Of a stretch of DNA of 64,000 nucleotides, positions 34,112 through 42,015 are shown one piece after another. This DNA comes from Streptococcus oralis (lineage in GTDB: Bacteria; Bacillota; Bacilli; Lactobacillales; Streptococcaceae). Under the pieces are notes generated by a model. That model ran no database searches. It was not told the DNA's origin and saw only the letters and a program-made list of their open reading frames with translations. The position numbers and the translations under genes are program-made. Each line of letters starts with the position of its first letter. Position 1 is the first letter of the stretch. Location: positions 434,001-498,000 of the forward strand of contig NZ_CP065707.1 in the NCBI RefSeq assembly GCF_016028255.1. The letters are read 5' to 3'.

Positions 34112-35281
34112 ATGGACTTAACCAAGCGCTTTAATAAACAATTAGACAAGATTCAAGTTTCCTTGATTCGTCAGTTTGACCAGGCTATTTCGGAGATTCC
34201 TGGGGTCTTGCGTTTGACCTTGGGGGAACCTGATTTTACAACGCCAGACCATGTCAAGGAGGCGGCCAAGCGAGCGATTGACCAGAACCAATCCTACTAT
34301 ACAGGGATGAGTGGTCTGTTGACTTTACGTCAGGCAGCCAGTGACTTTGTTAAGGAAAAGTACCAACTGGACTATGCTCCTGAAAATGAAATCTTGGTTA
34401 CAATTGGGGCGACAGAGGCTTTATCTGCTACTTTGACGGCTATTTTGGAAGAGGGGGACAAGGTGCTCTTGCCAGCTCCTGCCTATCCAGGATATGAGCC
34501 GATTGTCAATCTAGTTGGGGCAGAGATTGTCGAGATTGATACAACTGAAAATGGTTTTGTCTTGACTCCTGAGATGTTGGAAAAGGCCATTTTGGAGCAA
34601 GGGGACAAGCTCAAAGCAGTTATTCTCAACTATCCAGCCAATCCGACAGGAATTACCTATAGTCGGGAGCAGTTGGAAGCCTTGGCAGACGTTTTACGCA
34701 AGTACGAGATTTTTGTTGTCTGTGATGAGGTTTACTCAGAATTAACCTATACAGGGGAAGCCCATGTATCTTTGGGAACTATGCTGAGAGACCAGGCTAT
34801 TATTATCAATGGTTTATCTAAGTCTCATGCTATGACAGGTTGGCGTTTAGGCCTTATCTTTGCTCCTGCAGCCTTTACGACTCAGTTAATCAAGAGTCAC
34901 CAGTACTTGGTAACTGCCGCAAATACTATGGCGCAACATGCTGCGGTAGAAGCTTTGACGGCGGGTAAAAACGACGCGGAGCCTATGAAGAAGGAGTACA
35001 TCCAGCGTCGTGATTATATTATCGAGAAAATGACTGCTCTTGGTTTTGAGATTATTAAACCAGACGGTGCCTTCTATATCTTTGCTAAGATTCCTGCTGG
35101 CTACAATCAAGATTCCTTTGCTTTTCTGAAGGATTTTGCTCAGAAGAAGGCTGTTGCCTTTATCCCTGGTGCCGCCTTTGGACGCTACGGAGAAGGCTAT
35201 GTTCGCCTATCTTATGCAGCTAGCATGGAGACTATCAAAGAAGCCATGAAACGACTTGAGGAGTACATGAGAGAAGCATGA
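34112..35281 (+). CDS. araT: PLP-dependent class I aminotransferase (aromatic-type)
   Basis: This 389-residue enzyme has the fold type I signature: [11 protein letters not shown] at the N-terminus, [24 protein letters not shown] and the PLP lysine in [15 protein letters not shown]. Position before recO matches the pneumococcal aromatic aminotransferase AraT, so I use that name with reservation; aspartate or other substrates are possible. AGGAGG precedes the start. The stop overlaps recO. Confidence 0.82.
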   Translation: MDLTKRFNKQLDKIQVSLIRQFDQAISEIPGVLRLTLGEPDFTTPDHVKEAAKRAIDQNQSYYTGMSGLLTLRQAASDFVKEKYQLDYAPENEILVTIGATEALSATLTAILEEGDKVLLPAPAYPGYEPIVNLVGAEIVEIDTTENGFVLTPEMLEKAILEQGDKLKAVILNYPANPTGITYSREQLEALADVLRKYEIFVVCDEVYSELTYTGEAHVSLGTMLRDQAIIINGLSKSHAMTGWRLGLIFAPAAFTTQLIKSHQYLVTAANTMAQHAAVEALTAGKNDAEPMKKEYIQRRDYIIEKMTALGFEIIKPDGAFYIFAKIPAGYNQDSFAFLKDFAQKKAVAFIPGAAFGRYGEGYVRLSYAASMETIKEAMKRLEEYMREA

Positions 35282-36048
35282 TTCAGTCTATCACGAGTCA
35301 AGGCTTGGTGCTCTACAATCGTAATTTTCGTGAGGACGACAAGTTAGTCAAGATTTTTACCGAGCAGGCTGGCAAGCGCATGTTTTTCGTCAAACACGCT
35401 GGTCAGTCCAAACTAGCTCCGGTTATTCAGCCCTTGGTGTTGGCGCGATTTCTCTTACGAATCAATGATGATGGGCTCAGCTATATCGAGGACTACCATG
35501 AGGTGATGACCTTTCCTAAGATTAATAGTGATCTCTTTGTCATGGCTTATGCGACCTATGTTGCTGCTCTTGCAGATGCTAGTTTGCAGGATAACCAGCA
35601 GGATGCTCCCTTGTTTGCTTTTTTGCAAAAGACTTTGGAGTTGATGGAAGAGGGTTTGGATTATCAGGTTTTGACCAATATTTTTGAAATTCAAATCTTG
35701 ACCCGATTTGGGATTAGCCTTAATTTTAATGAGTGTATCTTTTGCCATCGGGTTGGTCAGGCCTTTGACTTTTCTTTTAAATATGGAGCCTGCCTCTGTC
35801 CAGAGCATTATCATGAGGATGAGAGACGTTGCCATCTGAATCCCAATATCCCTTATCTTCTCAATCAATTTCAAGCCATTGATTTTGAGACCTTGGAGAC
35901 CATTTCGCTCAAGCCTGAAATCAAGCAAGACTTGCGCAAGTTTATAGATCAAATCTACGAAGAGTATGTTGGAATTCACCTAAAATCAAAGAAATTCATT
36001 GATTCCCTGGCAGACTGGGGACAATTACTAAAAGAGGAAGACAAATGA
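35278..36048 (+). CDS. recO: DNA repair protein RecO
   Basis: This 256-residue recombination mediator has an N-terminal OB-fold ([28 protein letters not shown]) and a helical C-terminal domain with a zinc-type cysteine cluster (CIFCH, then CLCPEH). With RecR it loads RecA on SSB-coated DNA. It overlaps araT by four bases and plsX by four bases, so it is translated from the same transcript. Confidence 0.93.
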   Translation: MIQSITSQGLVLYNRNFREDDKLVKIFTEQAGKRMFFVKHAGQSKLAPVIQPLVLARFLLRINDDGLSYIEDYHEVMTFPKINSDLFVMAYATYVAALADASLQDNQQDAPLFAFLQKTLELMEEGLDYQVLTNIFEIQILTRFGISLNFNECIFCHRVGQAFDFSFKYGACLCPEHYHEDERRCHLNPNIPYLLNQFQAIDFETLETISLKPEIKQDLRKFIDQIYEEYVGIHLKSKKFIDSLADWGQLLKEEDK

Positions 36049-37037
36049 AAAAAATTGCAGTAGATGCTATGGGGGGCGATTACGCACCTCAAGCCATCGT
36101 TGAGGGTGTCAACCAAGCCCTTGCTGACTTTTCAGATATTGAGATTCAACTCTACGGAGATGAAAGCAAGATCAAGCAATATCTAACAGCGACAGAGCGT
36201 GTCAGCGTTATTCATACGGATGAGAAAATTGACTCAGACGATGAGCCGACAAAAGCTATTCGTAAGAAGAAAAATGCCAGCATGGTATTAGCGGCCAAGG
36301 CTGTCAAAGAGGGGGAAGCAGACGCTGTCCTCTCAGCTGGGAACACAGGTGCCTTGTTGGCTGCAGGATTCTTCATTGTGGGTCGTATCAAAAATATCGA
36401 TCGTCCAGGACTCATGTCTACCTTGCCGACCATTGATGGCAAAGGGTTTGATATGCTAGATCTCGGTGCCAATGCGGAAAATACAGCCCATCATCTGCAC
36501 CAATACGCTGTCCTAGGTTCCTTCTATGCGAAAAATGTTCGTGGGATTTCGAAACCGCGTATTGGTTTGCTCAACAATGGAACAGAAAGCAGCAAGGGAG
36601 ATCCGCTTCGTAAGGAAACATACGACTTGCTAGTAGCTGATGAAAGTTTGAACTTTGTCGGAAACGTGGAAGCGCGTGATCTGATGAATGGCGTTGCGGA
36701 TGTTGTCGTAACAGATGGTTTCACGGGAAACGCTGTTCTCAAATCCATCGAAGGTACAGCTTTGGGAATCATGGGCTTACTTAAAAATGCTATTACGGGT
36801 GGTGGTCTTCGAGCGAAGCTAGGTGCTCTACTTCTCAAAGATAGCCTCAAAGGTTTGAAAAAGCAGCTTAACTATTCAGATGTTGGAGGGGCAGTCTTGT
36901 TTGGTGTCAAGGCGCCAGTTGTAAAGACTCATGGTTCCAGTGATGCCAAGGCTGTGTACAGTACGATTCGTCAGATTCGTACCATGCTCGAAACAGACGT
37001 AGTTGCTCAGACTGCGCGTGAATTTTCAGGAGAATAA
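36045..37037 (+). CDS. plsX: Phosphate acyltransferase PlsX
   Basis: This 330-residue enzyme converts acyl-ACP to acyl-phosphate for phospholipid synthesis. It has the family start [20 protein letters not shown], then [12 protein letters not shown] and [17 protein letters not shown]. The downstream acyl carrier protein gene is a logical partner. The start overlaps recO. Confidence 0.95.
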   Translation: MKKIAVDAMGGDYAPQAIVEGVNQALADFSDIEIQLYGDESKIKQYLTATERVSVIHTDEKIDSDDEPTKAIRKKKNASMVLAAKAVKEGEADAVLSAGNTGALLAAGFFIVGRIKNIDRPGLMSTLPTIDGKGFDMLDLGANAENTAHHLHQYAVLGSFYAKNVRGISKPRIGLLNNGTESSKGDPLRKETYDLLVADESLNFVGNVEARDLMNGVADVVVTDGFTGNAVLKSIEGTALGIMGLLKNAITGGGLRAKLGALLLKDSLKGLKKQLNYSDVGGAVLFGVKAPVVKTHGSSDAKAVYSTIRQIRTMLETDVVAQTAREFSGE

Positions 37038-37041
37038 AAAG

Positions 37042-37278
37042 ATGACAGAAAAAGAAATTTTTGACCGTGTTGTAACCATTATCCAAGAGCGACAGGGAGA
37101 AGACTTTGTCGTGACGGAGGCTTTGAGTTTGAAAGACGACCTAGATGCAGACTCAGTAGACTTGATGGAGTTCGTCCTAACGCTAGAAGATGAATTTGGT
37201 ATTGAGATCAGCGATGAGGAAATTGACCAACTTCAAAGTGTGGCAGATGTGGTCGGAACTATTAAAGGTAAGATATAG
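37042..37278 (+). CDS. Acyl carrier protein (second copy type)
   Basis: This 78-residue ACP has the phosphopantetheine attachment serine in DADSVDLMEF. The ATG at 37042 lies four bases after the plsX stop. The main fatty-acid ACP is usually encoded in the fab cluster, so this is likely the second ACP linked to PlsX. A strong terminator follows. Confidence 0.92.
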   Translation: MTEKEIFDRVVTIIQERQGEDFVVTEALSLKDDLDADSVDLMEFVLTLEDEFGIEISDEEIDQLQSVADVVGTIKGKI

Positions 37279-37280
37279 CA

Positions 37281-37311
37281 AAAAACAACATGCAAGTCAT
37301 GTTGTTTTTTT
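37281..37311 (+). terminator. Terminator of the araT-acp operon
   Basis: AAAAACAACATG (37281-37292) pairs with CATGTTGTTTTT (37298-37309), followed by more T. It separates the operon from the small-peptide cassette. Confidence 0.9.
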
Positions 37312-37394
37312 GTTTGCAGGAAAAAGGAAAAATTTGAAACATTTTTGTAGAAATTGCGAATATAGAGATGAGACAGAAAAAAGGAGGAACGTTT

Positions 37395-37445
37395 ATGTAT
37401 GTGACCGGTTTTTATCCATGGTTCATTAAGTGGTTTTTAAAATAA
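37395..37445 (+). CDS. 16-residue Trp-rich peptide, copy 1
   Basis: The frame encodes MYVTGFYPWFIKWFLK, preceded by AAAGGAGGAACG at an ideal distance. The second half (PWFIKWFLK) is amphipathic, aromatic and cationic. There is no leader or signal peptide. A paralogue follows 123 bases downstream. It may be a leaderless bacteriocin, a membrane-active toxin or a short pheromone. The conserved peptide with diverged DNA favours a real gene. Confidence 0.6.
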   Translation: MYVTGFYPWFIKWFLK

Positions 37446-37517
37446 AAATGAAACAGTTGTTCATTTTCGAATTATTTTTCGAATAGATAGGTAAGGAAAA
37501 AGGAAGGAGACTACACG

Positions 37518-37568
37518 ATGTATTTGCCAATCTTATTGCCATGGTTTATCAAATGGTATTTAAAATAA
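37518..37568 (+). CDS. 16-residue Trp-rich peptide, copy 2
   Basis: The frame encodes MYLPILLPWFIKWYLK, with GGAAGGAG in front. It shares PWFIKW-LK and length with copy 1, while many third codon positions differ (for example TTC-ATT-AAG versus TTT-ATC-AAA), which suggests selection on the peptide. The function is unknown. Confidence 0.6.
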   Translation: MYLPILLPWFIKWYLK

Positions 37569-37636
37569 ATGAAATTTACCTGTTCATTTTAGATCACTTC
37601 TCGAATAGATAAGTGATAAGAACAGGAAGGAAAAAG

Positions 37637-37684
37637 ATTTCAGTAATTTATCCAATCTAGTTTTTAAAATGGTTTAAAGCCTAG
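37637..37684 (+). pseudogene. Decayed third copy of the Trp-rich peptide
   Basis: At the matching place of the third unit the frame reads (ATT)-SVIYPI, a TAG, then FLKWFKA and a second stop. The ATG has become ATT, and one codon in the middle is a stop. The similarity to YP-FIKWFLK marks it as a dead paralogue. Confidence 0.55.
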
Positions 37685-37723
37685 AAACTGTAAACTAAAA
37701 AAATAAAAATAAAGGAGAAAAAG

Positions 37724-37867
37724 ATGACAAATTTTGACAAAATGGAACAAAACTTTGTAGCTCTTACAGAAGAAGAGTTGACGGATGTGGATGGGGGTTC
37801 TGTTACTGCTGTGGTAGTAGGAGGCATCTTACTTATTGGCGGTATTGCTTGGGGATACTTTATGTGA
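37724..37867 (+). CDS. Double-glycine leader peptide (bacteriocin-like) 1
   Basis: This 47-residue peptide has the leader FVALTEEELTDVDGG, matching the LSxxELxxIxGG pattern cut by C39 exporters such as ComA. The mature part of about 22 residues is hydrophobic and glycine-rich (SVTAVVVGGILLIGGIAWGY), like two-component class IIb peptides. AAAGGAG precedes the start. The exporter genes comAB lie 2 kb downstream. Confidence 0.8.
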   Translation: MTNFDKMEQNFVALTEEELTDVDGGSVTAVVVGGILLIGGIAWGYFM

Positions 37868-37882
37868 TAATAGGAGGATAAA

Positions 37883-38041
37883 ATGAATATGAATAATTTA
37901 AATAATTGGACAGAGTTGACAGAAGACGAATTGATGAATACTGATGGAGGCGTGATCACAATAGCTACTATTGGTATTGGAGTGACTATTTTCCTTGGCG
38001 GTAGATTAATCGGGCAAGATTTAAAGCGTAGGTTTGGATAA
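37883..38041 (+). CDS. Double-glycine leader peptide (bacteriocin-like) 2
   Basis: This 52-residue peptide has leader WTELTEDELMNTDGG and a mature part with GxxxG-type spacing and a basic tail (VITIATIGIGVTIFLGG, then RLIGQDLKRRFG). It follows peptide 1 after 15 bases with AGGAGG. Pairing with peptide 1 as a two-peptide bacteriocin is plausible. Confidence 0.8.
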   Translation: MNMNNLNNWTELTEDELMNTDGGVITIATIGIGVTIFLGGRLIGQDLKRRFG

Positions 38042-38054
38042 AAAGTGATTAGGT

Positions 38055-38231
38055 ATGAAAAATCGAAAAAATTTAATAGGCGTGCTTTTAATCAGTTTTG
38101 GAGCACTCTGCGTTCTAGGTGATTTAAATGTAATTACCTTTAAAGTTGATCAGTATGTAGGCTCGGAATTATGGATTCCGATCCTTATTTTAATGATGAG
38201 TTATTTGGATTCAGGCAAAAACAAGGTTTAA
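38055..38231 (+). CDS. Small membrane protein, probable immunity protein
   Basis: This 58-residue protein has two membrane segments (about residues 7-23 and 37-51) and a charged tail (YLDSGKNKV). Position directly behind two bacteriocin-like peptides suggests an immunity role. The ribosome site is weak (TTAGGT). Confidence 0.55.
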   Translation: MKNRKNLIGVLLISFGALCVLGDLNVITFKVDQYVGSELWIPILILMMSYLDSGKNKV

Positions 38232-38310
38232 AGAGAACTATTGTTAGTGTGTGGCAAATACTATTGAATAGTCATCTTTTAGTTACTACCAATAAAAAAT
38301 GGAGAAATAA

Positions 38311-38409
38311 ATGAAGATTTCAGAAGAATTTTCAGTAATTATTATATCAGCTTCAGGAATAGTAGGGCTTTTGGTTGGAGTAGCTATTGGATTAGCCAGT
38401 ATTATTTAA
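38311..38409 (+). CDS. Tiny membrane peptide
   Basis: This 32-residue peptide (MKISEEFSVIIISASGIVGL, then LVGVAIGLASII) has one long hydrophobic stretch with small-residue spacing and no double glycine before it. GGAG lies ten bases upstream. It may be a leaderless bacteriocin or a remnant of a double-glycine peptide. Confidence 0.45.
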   Translation: MKISEEFSVIIISASGIVGLLVGVAIGLASII

Positions 38410-38424
38410 AAAGGAGAGAGAAAA

Positions 38425-38580
38425 ATGAAAAAACTGGATGAAAAATTTGACATCATGACAGAAGCAGACTTATCTGTTACTGAGGGAGGCTTCATTGTTA
38501 CTACTTCCACAGCAATAGCTTGGGGTGTATTAGGAGTAGCTTCTTATATGTATGGGCGTTATCTAGGAAGTAGACGCTAA
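38425..38580 (+). CDS. Double-glycine leader peptide (bacteriocin-like) 3
   Basis: This 51-residue peptide has leader FDIMTEADLSVTEGG and mature part FIVTTSTAIAWGVLGVASYM, then YGRYLGSRR: hydrophobic with a basic end. AAGGAGAG precedes the start. It probably pairs with one of the neighbouring peptides. Confidence 0.75.
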   Translation: MKKLDEKFDIMTEADLSVTEGGFIVTTSTAIAWGVLGVASYMYGRYLGSRR

Positions 38581-38618
38581 GCTAAAAATTTGGGATAAAG
38601 TATGTAAGGAAATCAATT

Positions 38619-38831
38619 ATGAATCACAACCTTAATCTCAATACATTGTTACCTAAACTAGCCACTATAGTTCCTTTGTTGGCAATAGCTCTTAATCTCG
38701 CGCTCCATGTGATTCGTACAGGTTCATTAGTATCCTTTGATTGGCAATGGACTTTAGTTGGCTTGCTTGCTTCGAGCTATTTTGGTATTTTTTGCAAAGA
38801 TTTGTCAAAAGATAATTTAAACTATAAATGA
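38619..38831 (+). CDS. Small membrane protein, probable immunity protein
   Basis: This 70-residue protein has two membrane segments (about residues 9-31 and 43-58) and a C-terminal KDLSKDNLNYK tail. It follows peptide 3 and overlaps the next tiny gene in an ATGA, indicating coupled translation. No family is recognised. Confidence 0.6.
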   Translation: MNHNLNLNTLLPKLATIVPLLAIALNLALHVIRTGSLVSFDWQWTLVGLLASSYFGIFCKDLSKDNLNYK

Positions 38832-38902
38832 AGAATATGAACCAAAAGGATTTTGTGCATGTGAATGGCGGAGTTTTTCCGCCTTTCTTATCAGGTAAAT
38901 AG
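38828..38902 (+). CDS. Minimal double-glycine peptide with nine-residue cargo
   Basis: The 24-residue frame has a leader ending KDFVHVNGG followed by the cargo VFPPFLSGK. The start overlaps the upstream stop in an ATGA, which favours coupled translation. The cargo is too short for a pore-forming bacteriocin but in the range of secreted signalling peptides. It could also be a truncated bacteriocin, so function is uncertain. Confidence 0.5.
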   Translation: MKNMNQKDFVHVNGGVFPPFLSGK

Positions 38903-38911
38903 GAGTCTACC

Positions 38912-39091
38912 ATGAAACAATTCTTATTAGGATTTGCTGAGGGGTATTTTATCGTATCGCTCATTATCTACATCGCCACGTATTTGATTTTGAAAAATCC
39001 GATCAATACCTTGTTTTATCCAGAAACCTATCCGATTCTGCTGGGGTTGTTTTATGTAGGATATAAGGTTAATAAAAAGCAAGTAGAGTGA
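38912..39091 (+). CDS. Small membrane protein, probable immunity protein
   Basis: This 59-residue protein has two membrane segments (about residues 12-26 and 40-51) and a basic tail (KVNKKQVE). It follows the minimal double-glycine peptide after nine bases, with AGGAG upstream. An immunity function is inferred from position only. Confidence 0.55.
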   Translation: MKQFLLGFAEGYFIVSLIIYIATYLILKNPINTLFYPETYPILLGLFYVGYKVNKKQVE

Positions 39092-39489
39092 GAGATTAAG
39101 AATGACTTATTATTCTGCGCTAAAAATGGGTAAGGTAAGATTTAAGAATGCATCACATTGGAGTTTAAAAAAATCGTAATTTAGAACGGTGTTATCTATT
39201 CTGACTAGGAATAGATCATACCAGAGGTGGCTTAGAAATAGTAGGGACATTAGAAATTGTAGTAATAAATAGGATGTCGTAAATGTTACTATCAATGATT
39301 TATTTGTTCCAAGCTTGCCCAGGGTGACAGTAAAAAGTCAATTTCCTTTTATACCATATTTTTAGTAGGTAGGACACTTGTTCTGCCTATTTTCTTTAGC
39401 AAAAAGTGCCAGTTGAGGTGTTTATTTGGAGTTTTACATGTATTTTTTGATAAAATAGGTATAGAAATTAGGAAAGTTGGAGAAAAGAA
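39092..39489. other. Intergenic stretch with terminator and competence-type promoter remnant
   Basis: No convincing gene is seen; one 25-codon frame at about 39101 is probably a remnant. AGGTAG (39367-39372) and CTGCCT (39383-39388) form a small terminator followed by ATTTTCTTT. GTGCCAGTTGAG at 39406-39417 resembles one half of a ComE box, and TAAAAT at 39451-39456 could be a -10. The segment 39365-39420 is a near copy of 39693-39748. Confidence 0.5.
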
Positions 39490-39684
39490 ATGAAGAAGGT
39501 TTTAGGCTATTGTTTAGTATTTGTTTTTCTATTTTTAATGAATATTCTCATCTTTACGATACTAGCAACTCTTGGATTTCAGGTGACAATGAGTGAAAGT
39601 AGTTATCTGGTACCCCCTGTGTTTTCGTTTATCGTTTTATATACCATTCATAAAAGAGGTGGGAAAGGTAAGAAATCTGTGTAA
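39490..39684 (+). CDS. Small membrane protein of unknown function
   Basis: This 64-residue protein has two membrane segments (about residues 4-29 and 42-54) and a strongly basic end (HKRGGKGKKSV). It lies alone between two copies of a terminator/ComE-box-like module, directly before comA. It may be an immunity protein. The ribosome site is GGAGAAAAG. Confidence 0.6.
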   Translation: MKKVLGYCLVFVFLFLMNILIFTILATLGFQVTMSESSYLVPPVFSFIVLYTIHKRGGKGKKSV

Positions 39685-39695
39685 TTGAATGATCT

Positions 39696-39725
39696 AGGCA
39701 GGACTCTTGTTCTGCCTATTTTCTT
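39696..39725 (+). terminator. Terminator upstream of comA
   Basis: AGGCAG (39696-39701) pairs with CTGCCT (39712-39717), followed by ATTTTCTTT. It is the second copy of the hairpin at 39367. Confidence 0.6.
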
Positions 39726-39736
39726 TGACAAAAAGT

Positions 39737-39803
39737 GCTGTTCAGGTATGAATATTGTTTTTTCAGAAATAATTTTCCGATTTCTTCTTCGTTTGGTTAA
39801 AAT
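39737..39803 (+). promoter_or_regulatory. ComE-dependent promoter of comAB
   Basis: The imperfect direct repeat GCTGTTCAG (39737-39745) and TTTTTTCAG (39758-39766) has exactly 12 bases between arms, the known ComE binding layout. TAAAAT at 39798-39803 fits as -10, placing the second arm around -43. Competence pheromone signalling should therefore induce comAB. Confidence 0.75.
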
Positions 39804-39849
39804 AATCTTACAAAGTTTTTAAGAGATTGTTAGAAAAAAGGAGATGGAT

Positions 39850-42003
39850 ATGAAATTTGGGAAAAAACACTATCGTCCTCAGGTGGATCAGATGGATTGC
39901 GGCGTGGCTTCCTTGGCTATGATATTTAGCTACTACGGTAGTTATTACTCCTTGGCTCATCTACGAGAGTTGGCCAAGACGACCATGGATGGGACGACTG
40001 CTTTGGGGCTTGTAAAGGTGGCAGAGGAGCTTGGCTTTGAGACGCGGGCTATCAAGGCGGATATGACGCTCTTTGATCTGCCTGATTTGACTTTTCCTTT
40101 TGTAGCCCATGTGCTCAAGGAAGGGAAATTGCTCCACTACTATGTGGTGACAGGTCAGGATAAGAAGACCATCCATATCGCTGATCCAGATCCTGGTGTC
40201 AAGCTGACCAAGATTTCCCGTGAGCGATTTGCGCAAGAGTGGACAGGGGTCAGTCTCTTTATGGCGCCATCTCCAGACTATAAACCTCATAAGGAGAAAA
40301 AACAGGGGCTCCTATCCTTCTTGCCCATCTTATTCAAACAGCGTGGCTTAATTACCAATATCGTACTAGCGACACTCTTGGTAACCCTGATTAACATTGT
40401 GGGTTCTTATTATCTGCAGTCTATCATTGATACCTATGTGCCAGATCAGATGCGTTCGACGCTGGGTATCATCTCTATTGGTTTGGTCATCGTCTATATC
40501 CTCCAGCAAATTTTGTCCTACGCGCAGGAGTATCTCTTACTTGTTTTGGGGCAACGTCTGTCAATTGATGTGATTTTATCCTACATCAAGCATGTTTTTC
40601 ACCTGCCAATGTCCTTTTTTGCGACACGCAGGACAGGGGAAATCGTGTCTCGTTTCACGGATGCTAACAGTATCATTGACGCGCTAGCGTCGACCATTTT
40701 ATCTATCTTTTTGGATGTGTCGACGATTCTGATTATTTCGCTTGTCTTGTTTTCACAAAATATGACACTCTTTTTCATTAGTCTACTTGCGCTTCCCATC
40801 TATACAGTGATTATCTTTGCCTTTATGAAGCCTTTTGAAAAGATGAATCGGGACACTATGGAAGCCAATGCGGTTCTGTCTTCTTCTATCATCGAGGACA
40901 TCAATGGTATTGAGACCATTAAGTCTTTGACCAGTGAAAGTTCACGCTATCAAAAGATTGACAAGGAATTTGTAGCTTATCTGAAAAAATCCTTTACCTA
41001 TAGTCGAGCAGAAAGTCAACAAAAGGCTCTTAAAAAGCTTGCTCAGCTTCTGCTCAATGTTGCTGTTCTCTGGATGGGAGCTGTTCTTGTCATGGATGGC
41101 AAGATGAGCTTGGGTCAGCTGATTACCTATAGCACCCTGCTTGTTTACTTTACCAATCCTTTGGAAAATATCATCAACCTACAAACCAAACTTCAGACAG
41201 CGCAGGTTGCCAATAATCGCTTAAATGAGGTTTATCTAGTGGCTTCGGAGTTTGAGGAGAAGAAAACGGTAGAAGATTTGAGTATGATGAAGGGGGATAT
41301 GACCCTTAAACAAGTTCACTATAAGTATGGCTATGGTCGTGATGTCTTGTCGGATATCAATTTGACGATCCCACAAGATTCTAAAGTGGCTTTCGTGGGA
41401 ATTTCAGGATCAGGCAAGACAACTTTGGCCAAGATGATGGTTAATTTTTACGATCCAAGTCAGGGAGAGATTAGTCTGGGTGGTGTCAATCTTAATCAGA
41501 TTGATAAAAAGGCCCTGCGCCAGTACATCAACTATCTGCCTCAACAGCCCTATGTCTTTAACGGAACGATTTTGGAGAATCTTCTCCTTGGAGCCAAGGA
41601 GGGGACGACTCAGGAAGATATCTTACGGGCTGTTGAATTGGCCGAGATTCGGGAGGATATCGAGAGGATGCCACTGAATTACCAGACAGAATTAACTTCG
41701 GATGGGGCAGGGATTTCTGGTGGGCAACGGCAACGAATCGCTCTGGCGCGTGCTCTCTTGACAGATGCGCCTGTCTTGATATTGGATGAGGCGACCAGCA
41801 GTCTGGATATCTTGACAGAGAAGCGGATTGTGGATAATCTCATGGCTTTAGACAAGACCTTGATTTTCATCGCCCACCGCTTGACCATCGCTGAGCGGAC
41901 AGAGAAGGTTGTTGTCTTGGATCAGGGTAAGATTGTCGAAGAAGGCAATCATGCTGATTTGCTTGCTCGAGGTGGATTTTACGCCCATTTGGTGAATAGC
42001 TAG
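39850..42003 (+). CDS. comA: Competence peptide exporter, C39 peptidase ABC transporter ComA
   Basis: This 717-residue protein has an N-terminal C39 peptidase with C17 (VDQMDCGVAS), H96 (LLHYYVVTG) and D112 (HIADPDPG), a six-helix membrane domain, and an ATPase with Walker A GISGSGKTT, signature SGGQRQR and Walker B VLILDEATSSLD. ATG 39850 is six bases from AAGGAG; the ATG at 39844 touches that site. It cleaves double-glycine leaders and exports ComC and related bacteriocins. Confidence 0.95.
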   Translation: MKFGKKHYRPQVDQMDCGVASLAMIFSYYGSYYSLAHLRELAKTTMDGTTALGLVKVAEELGFETRAIKADMTLFDLPDLTFPFVAHVLKEGKLLHYYVVTGQDKKTIHIADPDPGVKLTKISRERFAQEWTGVSLFMAPSPDYKPHKEKKQGLLSFLPILFKQRGLITNIVLATLLVTLINIVGSYYLQSIIDTYVPDQMRSTLGIISIGLVIVYILQQILSYAQEYLLLVLGQRLSIDVILSYIKHVFHLPMSFFATRRTGEIVSRFTDANSIIDALASTILSIFLDVSTILIISLVLFSQNMTLFFISLLALPIYTVIIFAFMKPFEKMNRDTMEANAVLSSSIIEDINGIETIKSLTSESSRYQKIDKEFVAYLKKSFTYSRAESQQKALKKLAQLLLNVAVLWMGAVLVMDGKMSLGQLITYSTLLVYFTNPLENIINLQTKLQTAQVANNRLNEVYLVASEFEEKKTVEDLSMMKGDMTLKQVHYKYGYGRDVLSDINLTIPQDSKVAFVGISGSGKTTLAKMMVNFYDPSQGEISLGGVNLNQIDKKALRQYINYLPQQPYVFNGTILENLLLGAKEGTTQEDILRAVELAEIREDIERMPLNYQTELTSDGAGISGGQRQRIALARALLTDAPVLILDEATSSLDILTEKRIVDNLMALDKTLIFIAHRLTIAERTEKVVVLDQGKIVEEGNHADLLARGGFYAHLVNS

Positions 42004-42015
42004 AAAGAGGAGAAG

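Larger units (their letters stand above)
37354..37690 (+). repeat. Tandem repeat of about 120 bp carrying tiny peptide genes
   Basis: Three diverged units follow one another. Each has a leader with CGAATA(G)ATA and a strong GGAGG/GGAAGGA site, then a short reading frame. Between units, TGTTCATTTT and TCGAATAGATA recur at matching positions. The second spacer also folds: CCTGTTC (37579) with GAACAGG (37620) and ATCACTT (37593) with AAGTGAT (37611). Confidence 0.75.

Noticed and set aside
37354..37690. Repeats before the bacteriocin genes considered as a CRISPR-like array
   Set aside because: The repeat units are long, diverged and coding, without constant short repeats and unique spacers. No cas genes are present.
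39101..39178. 25-codon frame starting MTYYSALKMGKV
   Set aside because: No clear ribosome site, no double-glycine leader or membrane segment, and it is followed by decayed-looking sequence.
39406..39456. Upstream ComE-like site as a functional competence promoter
   Set aside because: Only one half-site matches well, and its distance to the -10 is about 19 bases shorter than at comA. It is kept only as a degenerate duplicate.
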